64,000 nt of DNA from Amycolatopsis endophytica (GTDB lineage Bacteria > Actinomycetota > Actinomycetes > Mycobacteriales > Pseudonocardiaceae). The notes beneath the pieces are model-generated. The model saw nothing but the letters and a program-made list of their open reading frames with translations. It made no database searches and was not told the DNA's origin. Shown here in pieces: positions 26,049-32,832 of the stretch. The translations under genes and the position numbers were made by a program. Position 1 is the first letter of the stretch; every line of letters starts with the position of its first letter. The stretch covers positions 124,001 to 188,000 of the forward strand of contig NZ_JACCFK010000001.1 of the NCBI RefSeq assembly GCF_013410405.1, read 5' to 3'.

Positions 26049-27236
26049 TCACCCGGGCAGTCCGGCAGCGGTCCGCTCACGGTGACGTGCGCGACTCGCA
26101 CCGACCGACGCCGGGGCGATGAGCGCCGCCAGGACCGCTACCAGCACAAACGAAGCGGACAGAGACGTCACCTGGGCGATACCGCCGATGAGGGGCGGAC
26201 CGGCCAGGAATCCGGTGTAGGCGACAGTCGTGACGAACGCGATCTCCCGCTCGCCGCCGCTGCCGTCGGCGCGTTTCCCTGCCTCGCCCGCCAGGCTCAG
26301 CGCGACGGGGAACGCGGCGGCCAGCCCCGTGCCGGCCAGGACGAACCCGGCGAAGGCGAGCCCCGCGACCGGGACGACGGCGGACAGCAGCAGGCCCGCG
26401 CCGGAGATGACGGCGCCGATCGCGAGAGTGCGGGTGGCGCCGAGGCGGCGTTGCATCCACGCGCTGCCAAGACGCGTGACCGCCATCGCGAGCGAGAACG
26501 CGGTGAAGGCGAGCGCGGCCGCGCCCTGGCCCGCCCCGTGCTCGGTGACCAGCAGCAACGCCGACCAATCCGAACTGGCACCTTCGGCGACGGCGGAGCA
26601 CAACGGCACCGCCGCCAGCAGCCAGAGCACCGGCCGCCGGGTCGGCGCCCTGCGCGCCTTCGGCTCCGGCTGCCCGGACCGCGGAACCGCCCGTGGAAGG
26701 CCGCGGTAGACAGCGGCCATCGCGAGCGCCGTGACGACAGCGGCGACGAGGAAGTGCCGGGACGGCGACCAGTGCTGCGCCGCGGCGAGCCCGGCCGCGG
26801 CCGAGGCCACCAGCCCGCCGAAGCTGAACCCCGCGTGGAAGACCGGCATGATCGCCTGGCCGGTGCGGCGTTCGACGCCGACCCCGCCGATGTTCATCGC
26901 CACGTCCAGAGCCCCGTTGGCGAACCCGAGGCCGAACAGGGCGACGGCCAGCGACGCGACCGACCCGACGAGCCCGGCGAGCGGGAGCACGACGCAGGAC
27001 AGCAGGGTGGCCGCGAGCATGACGACACGCGCGCCGAACCGTTCCGACAGCCGCCCGGACAGGGGCGCCGCCAGGAGCAGCCCGGCCGTGCCGCCGAGCA
27101 GGGCGAGCCCGAGCGTGCCAGGGCTCGCCCCGACCTGCTCGGCGAGGGCGGGCACGCGCGGCGCCCACGAGCCGTACACCGCGCCGTTGAGCGCGAAGAC
27201 CACGATCACCGCAACCCGGTCGCCGACCACGGTCAC
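26049..27236 (-). CDS. MFS transporter
   Basis: 395 residues, 12 predicted membrane helices. It has the YbjJ-like architecture (FALNGAVYGSWAPRVPALAEQVGASPGTLGLALLGGTAGLL, SGRLSERFGARVV as motif A, NGALDVAMNIGGVGVERRTG), a group often linked to sugars. GTG 27236 or the GTG at 27230 could be the start; GAAAGGG is better spaced for the second. It is divergent from a LacI regulator with a LacI-type operator between them, so substrate export or import is probably induced by that regulator's ligand. Confidence 0.85.
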   Translation of the reverse strand: MTVVGDRVAVIVVFALNGAVYGSWAPRVPALAEQVGASPGTLGLALLGGTAGLLLAAPLSGRLSERFGARVVMLAATLLSCVVLPLAGLVGSVASLAVALFGLGFANGALDVAMNIGGVGVERRTGQAIMPVFHAGFSFGGLVASAAAGLAAAQHWSPSRHFLVAAVVTALAMAAVYRGLPRAVPRSGQPEPKARRAPTRRPVLWLLAAVPLCSAVAEGASSDWSALLLVTEHGAGQGAAALAFTAFSLAMAVTRLGSAWMQRRLGATRTLAIGAVISGAGLLLSAVVPVAGLAFAGFVLAGTGLAAAFPVALSLAGEAGKRADGSGGEREIAFVTTVAYTGFLAGPPLIGGIAQVTSLSASFVLVAVLAALIAPASVGASRARHRERTAAGLPG

Positions 27237-27260
27237 CCCTTTCACCCTGTCCCACAATGA

Positions 27261-27274
27261 CTTAAGCGCTTCAG
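27261..27274. promoter_or_regulatory. LacI/GalR-type operator
   Basis: The core AAGCGCTT (27264-27271) is a perfect palindrome, extended to CTnAAGCGCTTnAG with a central CG, the classic LacI/GalR half-site pattern. It lies 25-30 bases upstream of the MFS start and 39 upstream of the LacI gene, placed to control both. Confidence 0.7.
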
Positions 27275-27312
27275 AAGGTCAACCGCTCCTTCGGCCCGTC
27301 TAGACTGCGCCG

Positions 27313-28386
27313 ATGACCGGTAGCCGTCGGCGCCGCCCGACGCTCGACGACGTCGCCAACGCGGTGGGTGTCTCGCGGGCGACGGTGTCCAACGCGTACA
27401 ACCGCCCCGACCAGCTCTCCGCGGACCTGCGGAACGAGGTGCTTCGCGCGGCGAAGCGGCTCGGCTACGCCGGCCCCAACCCGGTCGCCCGCAGCCTGGC
27501 GACCCGGCGTGCGGGCGCGATCGCTTTCATGCTCGACACCGGCCTGTCCGCAGCCTTCTCCGACCCGGCCCTGTCGATCACGCTCGACGCGCTGGCGAGC
27601 CGGGTCGATCCCGAAGGGCACGCGCTCCTCCTCCTGCCGGGCGGCGACGACGGCGGTCCGCGGGCAGACCGGGTGCTCGCCGCGCAGGCGGACCTCGCGG
27701 TCGCCTACTCCCTCGCGGACAACGCCCCGGCCCTGCGGGCGGTCAGGCAGCGCGGGCTGCCGCTCGTGGTGATCGACCAGCCGGTCGTGCCCGGGTCGGC
27801 CCGGGTGTCAACGGACGACCGCGGCGGCGCGACGGCCGCGGCCCGGCATCTGCTGGAACTCGGACACCGGCGGTTCGCGATTCTGTCCGCGCAGTGCCTG
27901 TCCGAGCCGCGGGGCGGTCCGCTGACGACGGCCGAGGCGGCGGCCAGCCGGTTCCGCGACAACCGCGAGCGGCTCGCCGGGTATCTCGCAACGCTGGCGG
28001 CGTGGGACATCGCGCCGGATTCGGTGCCGATCTGGGAGGTCTCCGGGTTGTCGCGGGAGGCTGCGGCGCCCGGCGCGGCGAGGTTGCTCGACCGCGAGCC
28101 CACCGCGTTGCTGTGCATGTCGGACGAGCTCGCTCTCGCCGCGATGGCGGTGGCACGTCAGCGCGGCCTGCGGGTGCCGGAGGACCTTTCGATCGTCGGG
28201 TTCGACGACACGCCACCGGCAGCGTGGTCAGACCCTCCACTCACGACGGTGCGACAGGACCTGGTGCGCAAGGGACAGCTGGCCGGGGAACTGGCCCTGC
28301 TCCTGCTCGCGGGGCAGCGCGCGCCGAAAGCGACCACATTGGACGTCGAACTCGTGGTGCGCGGTTCCACCGGTCCCGCCAAATAG
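27313..28386 (+). CDS. LacI-family transcriptional regulator
   Basis: 357 residues. The N-terminal HTH (TLDDVANAVGVSRATVSNAYNRPDQLSADLRNEVL) and hinge helix (NPVARSLATRR) are followed by a periplasmic-binding-protein-like sensor (GAIAFMLDTG..., VIDQPVVPG, VSTDDRGGATAAARHLLELGH, LSIVGFDDTPPAAW). ATG 27313. It is likely an autoregulated repressor of the divergent MFS gene through the 27261-27274 site. The inducer is unknown, probably a sugar or nucleoside. Confidence 0.93.
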   Translation: MTGSRRRRPTLDDVANAVGVSRATVSNAYNRPDQLSADLRNEVLRAAKRLGYAGPNPVARSLATRRAGAIAFMLDTGLSAAFSDPALSITLDALASRVDPEGHALLLLPGGDDGGPRADRVLAAQADLAVAYSLADNAPALRAVRQRGLPLVVIDQPVVPGSARVSTDDRGGATAAARHLLELGHRRFAILSAQCLSEPRGGPLTTAEAAASRFRDNRERLAGYLATLAAWDIAPDSVPIWEVSGLSREAAAPGAARLLDREPTALLCMSDELALAAMAVARQRGLRVPEDLSIVGFDDTPPAAWSDPPLTTVRQDLVRKGQLAGELALLLLAGQRAPKATTLDVELVVRGSTGPAK

Positions 28387-28426
28387 CAGAACTTTCCCCC
28401 TTTCGGCAAGGACGAGTTCGGAACCC

Positions 28427-28483
28427 TGTGGACAAGTCCGTTCGGACGAGCCCGAAAGAGTTAGTGGAGGCTACTTATCCACA
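28427..28483. promoter_or_regulatory. Pair of DnaA-box-like sequences
   Basis: TGTGGACAA at 28427-28435 (minus-strand TTGTCCACA) and TTATCCACA at 28475-28483 match the consensus DnaA 9-mer in opposite orientation 40 bases apart, between the LacI gene and the I36 gene. A weaker relative (TGTGGATC) is at 28526. Chance matches or binding by another factor remain possible. Confidence 0.45.
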
Positions 28484-28584
28484 GAAGTAGAAATGCGTGA
28501 TGACAAGATCGCCCCGACCCGACATTGTGGATCTCGGACCGCGAAGTGCGGCTACCACAGGGAAACTCACAGGGGAGATGAGAA

Positions 28585-28974
28585 ATGTTCGGCATTCTCG
28601 GGAGAACTCGCGCGTACCTGCCCAAGGCCCTGGTGCTGGCCGCGCTGGGACTGCTGGCCGCCGGGGGAATCGCCGAGGCGGAAACCGCCCCGGCGGACAG
28701 CGGCTGCGAGCAGGGCGAGTTCTGCGCGTGGTCGGATGACTTCTACGGCGGCGCGGTGCAACTGCTCGATCTTCGCACGGCCAACCCCGGCGAATGCATC
28801 CCGCTCGGCGGCGACGCCCGGTCGTTCGTCAACCGGCTGGACCGCGAAGTGACCGTGTACCAGGGCGAGGACTGCTCGACCGAGGGCGACTTCACCACCT
28901 ACCCGGGCGGCGGGACGTTCGTGCCGGACGCACCGTTCGTCGTGCGGGCGATCCAGATCTGGGACAACAGCTGA
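28585..28974 (+). CDS. Secreted peptidase inhibitor family I36-like protein
   Basis: 129 residues. A Sec signal peptide covers about residues 1-33 (KALVLAALGLLAAGGIAEAE). The mature part has the SMPI/I36 pattern: CEQGEFCAWSDDFYGG, a Cys pair in NPGECIPLG and GEDCSTEGDF, and a beta-crystallin-like RSFVNRLD...VVRAIQIWDN. I36 proteins from Streptomyces inhibit metalloproteases; many relatives are simply secreted crystallin-fold proteins. ATG 28585 follows GGGGAGATG. Monocistronic. Confidence 0.82.
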   Translation: MFGILGRTRAYLPKALVLAALGLLAAGGIAEAETAPADSGCEQGEFCAWSDDFYGGAVQLLDLRTANPGECIPLGGDARSFVNRLDREVTVYQGEDCSTEGDFTTYPGGGTFVPDAPFVVRAIQIWDNS

Positions 28975-29072
28975 CGCCGATCCCCACAGACGGGACCGCT
29001 GCCCGCTCGCTCCTGGGGACGTGAGTCCGGGTGGGTGCAGGTCCGGGTTCCGCTCCCCCATGGCGGTTCCCG

Positions 29073-29109
29073 CCCGCGGGCGCGCCGCGGCACACGGTGC
29101 GCCCGCGGG
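29073..29109. terminator. Strong hairpin in the I36-GH2 interval
   Basis: An 11-bp perfect inverted repeat (29073-29083 with 29099-29109), all G/C, with a 15-base loop, lies 100 bases after the I36 gene and 140 before the end of the GH2 gene. It is probably a bidirectional terminator, without a T-run. The rest of 28975-29246 shows no gene. Confidence 0.5.
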
Positions 29110-29246
29110 TCCCCGGACGGCGTCCTGGTTCGGTCTCTGTGAACACACCTTGGCGCGGGCGTGCTCGCGGATGAGCGGTGGTGCGCTGACGACCGGCCCG
29201 CCCCGGAACTCTGGGCCTTGCTGCTCGCAGGCGGTCGTTCCTCCGC

Positions 29247-31070
29247 TCAGGTCCGGTCCCGGTAGGCGTTGAGGTCCTCGGGCGGGAAGGCGGCCGCGGG
29301 ACGGCTGAGGATTGCGCGGACGCGAAGCGGGTCGACCTTCGGAGTCCGGTCGGCGGTGAGCAGGCCGTTGCGTTCCTGCTCGGTGTCGGTCAGCTGGGTG
29401 TAGCAGAAGCCGGCGAGAACAGGCGAGGAGAGGGCGGCGGTGGCCAGTTCGTCGAGGCGGGCGACCAGCTCGTCGGTGTCGGACACCGTCGAATAGCCGA
29501 ACCACTTCTCGCCCTCGGCGGGAGTGTGGGAGAGGCCGCCGAACTCGGTCAGCATCACGGGCCGGGCGGCGTCGATGTCGCCGAGCAGAAGTGGGCGCCC
29601 GCCGGGGCGGCCGGTGGACAGGGTGTCGCGCATCGCCTGCGCGTCACCGTAGCGAGTGGACAGTGCGGCGCCCGTCGGTGCGTAGTCGTGGACACCGACG
29701 ATGTCGGCTTCCGTGATTTCCCAGCCGTCGTTGCCGACGACGGGACGGGTGGGATCGACACTTTTGGTGAGGTGGTAAAGGGATCGCACGAAATTAGCTT
29801 GCGCGGGAGTCGTGGCGAGGTCGGGCACGCCCCAGCTCTCGTTGACAGGCACCCAGGTGACGATGCTCGGGTGGCTGCGGTCCCGCCTCAGGATCTCCAG
29901 CCATTCCCGGGTGAGGCGTTCGACGGATTCGGGGGCGAACTCGTAGGCGTTCGCGGTCTCGCCCCACACGAGCAGGCCGAGCCGGTCGCACCAGAAGAGG
30001 AACCGCGGGTCCTCGGCCTTCTGGTGCACGCGAACCCCGGTGAAGCCGAGCTCTTTGATGAGTTCGACCTCGCGGCGCAAAGCGACCGCATCGGGCGCGG
30101 CGAGGTGGGACTGCGGCCAGTAGCCCTGTTCGAGGACCATTCGCGGGTAGTACGGGAGGTGATTGAGGAGGAAACGACCATCGGCGACGCCGACGTCGCG
30201 CAGCCCCAGGTAGCTGGTCACCACATCGGAGGGCGCTTCGGCGGTGTGCACTTCCACGGTCGCGTCGACGAGCACCGGGTTTTCCGGGGACCAGAGCAGC
30301 CGGGACCGGTCCTGACCGTGCCGCAGCGCGGGCACGGCCACGTCGAACCGGAACCGCCGGTGGGCGACCCGCACCGACTGCTCGGCCAGGATTTCCGCAC
30401 CGAGCCTCAGCGCCACACGGACGGTGACAGCCTCCCTGGGCACTGCGGAAAGTTCCCCTTCGCACGCGACGGAGGCGCGCGCCGGTTCGGGGGTCCAGTG
30501 CAGTTCCCGTAGGTGCAGGGCGGGTACGACCTCCGCCCAGACCGGCTGCCAGATCCCGGTGGTGCGGTGGTACCAGATGTCGTGCGGCGCGGGATGCCAG
30601 TCCTGCTTGCCCCGGGGTTGAGTGCCCTCGTCCGGACGATCCTCGGCTCGCAGGACGATCACCTGCGGACCACCAGCGCGCATCGCGGAGGTGATGTCGA
30701 ACGCGAACGGGGTCTGACCGCCTTCGTGTCCACCGACGTGGGTTCCGTTGACCCACACGGATGCCGTGTAGTCGACCGCGGCGAAGTGCAGGACCAGCCG
30801 GTGCCCGGACGGGACCGTCGGAGTGTCGACCTCGCGCCGGTACCAGACCACGGTGTGCGGTTCGGTGGCGTGCACGCCGGACAGTTCGGATTCCGGCGGG
30901 TACGGGACCGTGATCGTCCGGTCGAACGGATCGGGGCTCTCGAACCACCGGTCGGCGAGGCCGCGATCGTCGTCATCGAAAGCGAAACCCCAAGAACCAT
31001 TCAGCTCGAACCACTCCGGGCGGACGAGCTGCGGCCGTGGGCAGAGACGGTCCGGGTCCGCGGGAAGCAT
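29247..31070 (-). CDS. Glycoside hydrolase family 2 protein
   Basis: 607 residues in GH2 order. The sugar-binding jelly roll (about 1-170: RPEWFELNGSWGFAFDD, VWYRREV, VWVNGTHVGGHEGGQTPF) and an Ig-like domain (about 175-270) precede a TIM barrel. Acid/base Glu is in WVPVNESWG, the nucleophile probably Glu in MLTEFGG, and substrate residues in GVRVHQKAEDPRFLFWCDRLGLLVW. No signal peptide is seen, so it is intracellular. It could be a beta-galactosidase, glucuronidase or mannosidase; the linkage cannot be read. ATG 31070 fits the family start; the frame continues upstream over the S1 gene. Confidence 0.92.
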   Translation of the reverse strand: MLPADPDRLCPRPQLVRPEWFELNGSWGFAFDDDDRGLADRWFESPDPFDRTITVPYPPESELSGVHATEPHTVVWYRREVDTPTVPSGHRLVLHFAAVDYTASVWVNGTHVGGHEGGQTPFAFDITSAMRAGGPQVIVLRAEDRPDEGTQPRGKQDWHPAPHDIWYHRTTGIWQPVWAEVVPALHLRELHWTPEPARASVACEGELSAVPREAVTVRVALRLGAEILAEQSVRVAHRRFRFDVAVPALRHGQDRSRLLWSPENPVLVDATVEVHTAEAPSDVVTSYLGLRDVGVADGRFLLNHLPYYPRMVLEQGYWPQSHLAAPDAVALRREVELIKELGFTGVRVHQKAEDPRFLFWCDRLGLLVWGETANAYEFAPESVERLTREWLEILRRDRSHPSIVTWVPVNESWGVPDLATTPAQANFVRSLYHLTKSVDPTRPVVGNDGWEITEADIVGVHDYAPTGAALSTRYGDAQAMRDTLSTGRPGGRPLLLGDIDAARPVMLTEFGGLSHTPAEGEKWFGYSTVSDTDELVARLDELATAALSSPVLAGFCYTQLTDTEQERNGLLTADRTPKVDPLRVRAILSRPAAAFPPEDLNAYRDRT

Positions 31071-31105
31071 GACGGAAACCCTACGACAGAAAGGAGGATT
31101 GAGCA

Positions 31106-31138
31106 TTGCGCACCACAGTTGCAGCCTCGGTGTCGTGA
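31106..31138 (+). other. Possible ten-codon leader ORF with a perfect Shine-Dalgarno
   Basis: AGAAAGGAGG at 31088-31097 is followed by TTG at 31106 and ten codons to TGA at 31138. The site is stronger than at most real genes in this window. It lies upstream of the S1-domain gene, but a TACACT box at 31161 could place the S1 transcript start downstream of it. Confidence 0.25.
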
Positions 31139-31243
31139 CTGCCGGGTCGGCCTCGCGCCGTACACTGATGGGACTCCCGGCCAGGCCGTGATCGCCCGCG
31201 GCCCGCCGCCTCCAAGCGCTCTTCCCTCTCCCTGCGACGACGC

Positions 31244-31257
31244 GAAAGGAGGTGATC
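31244..31257 (+). promoter_or_regulatory. Extended Shine-Dalgarno, 14-base anti-16S match
   Basis: GAAAGGAGGTGATC is complementary to 14 bases at the 3' end of bacterial 16S rRNA, then ACC and ATG 31261. The pairing is far longer than the usual 4-7 bases, which decides the start of the S1-domain gene and predicts very tight ribosome binding. Confidence 0.8.
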
Positions 31258-31260
31258 ACC

Positions 31261-31509
31261 ATGTCCCAGTACCAGATCTCCCAGTCGGTGTGGCGGGATT
31301 TCCTCGCGCGCTTCGGTGACGGCGGCACCATCACCGCGACAGTGACGCGGGTCGTGCCGTTCGGCGCGCTCGTCGAACTGCCACCGGGCGTTCCCGGGTT
31401 GTTGCCGCGCCCCGAACCGACGACGGCCGCCGAGTCCGGCTCGCCGATCGAGGTCCGCATCGCGAGCGTCGACGTCGAGCACCGTCGCGTGAGCGTGGTT
31501 CCCGCCTGA
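31261..31509 (+). CDS. Single S1-domain RNA-binding small protein
   Basis: 82 residues, essentially one OB-fold S1 domain: GTITATVTRVVPFGALVELPPGVPGLLP, then IEVRIASVDVEHRRVSVVP, the standard S1 strand pattern. Likely binds RNA or the ribosome. Start is fixed by the 14-base Shine-Dalgarno. It is divergent from GH2 and separated from the next gene by repetitive DNA, so it is probably monocistronic. Stand-alone S1 proteins of this size are common in Pseudonocardiaceae and Streptomyces, but their role is not established. Confidence 0.85.
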   Translation: MSQYQISQSVWRDFLARFGDGGTITATVTRVVPFGALVELPPGVPGLLPRPEPTTAAESGSPIEVRIASVDVEHRRVSVVPA

Positions 31510-31611
31510 CGGCCGGGGTGCGGGGGTGGGCAGACCACTGCCCCGCACCCTGCCCGCCCGCCGCAGGGCAGACACACCATGCGCCGAGGCGGAGCACACG
31601 ACGCGCCACGC

Positions 31612-31729
31612 GCCGAGGTCGAGGCCGAGCCACGCGGCGAGGCCGAGGTCGAGGTCGAGGTCGAGGCCGGGTGACGCGGCGAGGCCGGGTCACGCGCCGA
31701 GGCCGAACCACCGCGGCGAGGCCGAGTGG
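31612..31729. repeat. Low-complexity GAGGTC/GAGGCC tandem tract
   Basis: Short units of GAGGTC or GAGGCCGNGNCACGCGGC are repeated about a dozen times. Overlapping open frames on both strands are products of the repeats (Arg/Gly/His or Pro/Arg strings), with no ribosome-binding site. I regard it as non-coding. It occupies the first half of the 500-bp gap between the S1 and PP2C genes. Confidence 0.7.
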
Positions 31730-31840
31730 AGCACACTCACCGCGCCGGGGCTGCGTGCGCCCCGCGCCGCGCTCCGGGGGCGAGTGGTGCACACCACGCC
31801 CCGACGCCGAGCTGCACCCACACCGCCCACAGGGGGCCGT

Positions 31841-31957
31841 GCCGCCACTCCCGCCACGAGCCGCCGCCACTCCCCGTCACGAGCCGCCGCCACTCCCCGT
31901 CACGAGCCCGCCGCCACTCCCCGAGCGGGCCGTGCCACCACTCCCTGCCACGAGCCC
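31841..31957. repeat. Tandem repeat of about 23 bp, four to five copies
   Basis: Units of the form CCGCCGCCACTCCCCGTCACGAG occur twice identically (31861-31883 and 31884-31906) with degenerate flanking copies. It lies just downstream of the PP2C gene (minus strand). No coding evidence; possibly a termination or recombination remnant. Confidence 0.7.
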
Positions 31958-32013
31958 GCGGCAGGACCTTCCGCCGCGGCGCGGCGCTACCACTGACTGC
32001 CGCAGGGCCGCGT

Positions 32014-32754
32014 TCAGCCCTGCGCGATGTCGGCGACCACGCAGGTGATGTTGTCCGGGCCGCCGCCGGCGTTGGCCAGGTCGACGAGGCGTTGCACGGC
32101 CGCTTCGGGGTCGGTGACGGTCGCCAGCACCTCCGTCAGCTCGGCGGGCGAGGCCACGTCCGACAAACCGTCGGAACAGATCAAGTACCTGTCGCCTGCC
32201 TGGGCGTCGAGGGTGAAGAGGTCCGGCTCCGGCTCGCCGGCGCCCTGCAGCGCTCGGGTGAGGACCGAGCGCTGCGGGTGGCTGCCTGCCAGCTCCGGCG
32301 AGATCCGGCCCTGGTCCACCAGCTCCTGGACCACCGTATGGTCCCGCGTCACCTGCACCAGCTCGCCCGCCCGCAAGCGGTACGCGCGGGAGTCGCCCAC
32401 GTGCGCCACCGCGAAGGACGCGCCGTCCCACGCCAGTACCGTCAGCGTGGTGCCCATACCCTGCAGGCCGCTGTCCTCCTCGACCAGCGCACGCAGCCGC
32501 CGCCCGGCGTCGGTCACCGCACCGGCCAGGGTCTCCACATCGGCCTTCCCCGACTCGGCCGCCAAGCGCTCGTCCAGCGCTTCGACCGCCCCGATCGCGC
32601 CCGAACTGGCGACCTCACCGGCCACATGACCACCCATCCCGTCGGCGACGGCAAGCAGACGCGGACTGGTGTAGACCGAGTCCTCGTTCGCTTCGCGTCG
32701 CTGCCCGACGTCGGAAGCCACGGCGTAGGTAAGCGTCAGCGGCCCAGGTTCCAT
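32014..32754 (-). CDS. PP2C-type serine/threonine protein phosphatase
   Basis: 246 residues, a stand-alone PPM/PP2C catalytic domain: SDVGQRREANEDS, VADGMGGHVAGE, MGTTLTVLAW, VGDSRAYRLR, ICSDGLSD and GGPDNITCVV give the Mn2+/Mg2+ Asp ligands. No FHA, PAS or membrane segment, so it is cytosolic. ATG 32754. Unlike the PstP genes of the division operon, it is divergent (78 bases) from an AfsR-like regulator, suggesting it may dephosphorylate that protein. Confidence 0.93.
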   Translation of the reverse strand: MEPGPLTLTYAVASDVGQRREANEDSVYTSPRLLAVADGMGGHVAGEVASSGAIGAVEALDERLAAESGKADVETLAGAVTDAGRRLRALVEEDSGLQGMGTTLTVLAWDGASFAVAHVGDSRAYRLRAGELVQVTRDHTVVQELVDQGRISPELAGSHPQRSVLTRALQGAGEPEPDLFTLDAQAGDRYLICSDGLSDVASPAELTEVLATVTDPEAAVQRLVDLANAGGGPDNITCVVADIAQG

Positions 32755-32832
32755 ACGTGAAGTAAAGCAGCGGCCCGCGAGACGCGGGACAGCCTCACCC
32801 CGTCCGGAGCCGGATGCGCCACAATCGGCAGC

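Noticed and set aside
28427..28535. Chromosomal replication origin
   Set aside because: Only two good DnaA boxes, no dnaA, dnaN or gyrB neighbours and no AT-rich unwinding region.
31518..32048. Overlapping open frames in the repeats between the S1 and PP2C genes
   Set aside because: Products are Arg/Ala/Pro/His strings arising from short repeats, in several frames at once, with no ribosome-binding site.
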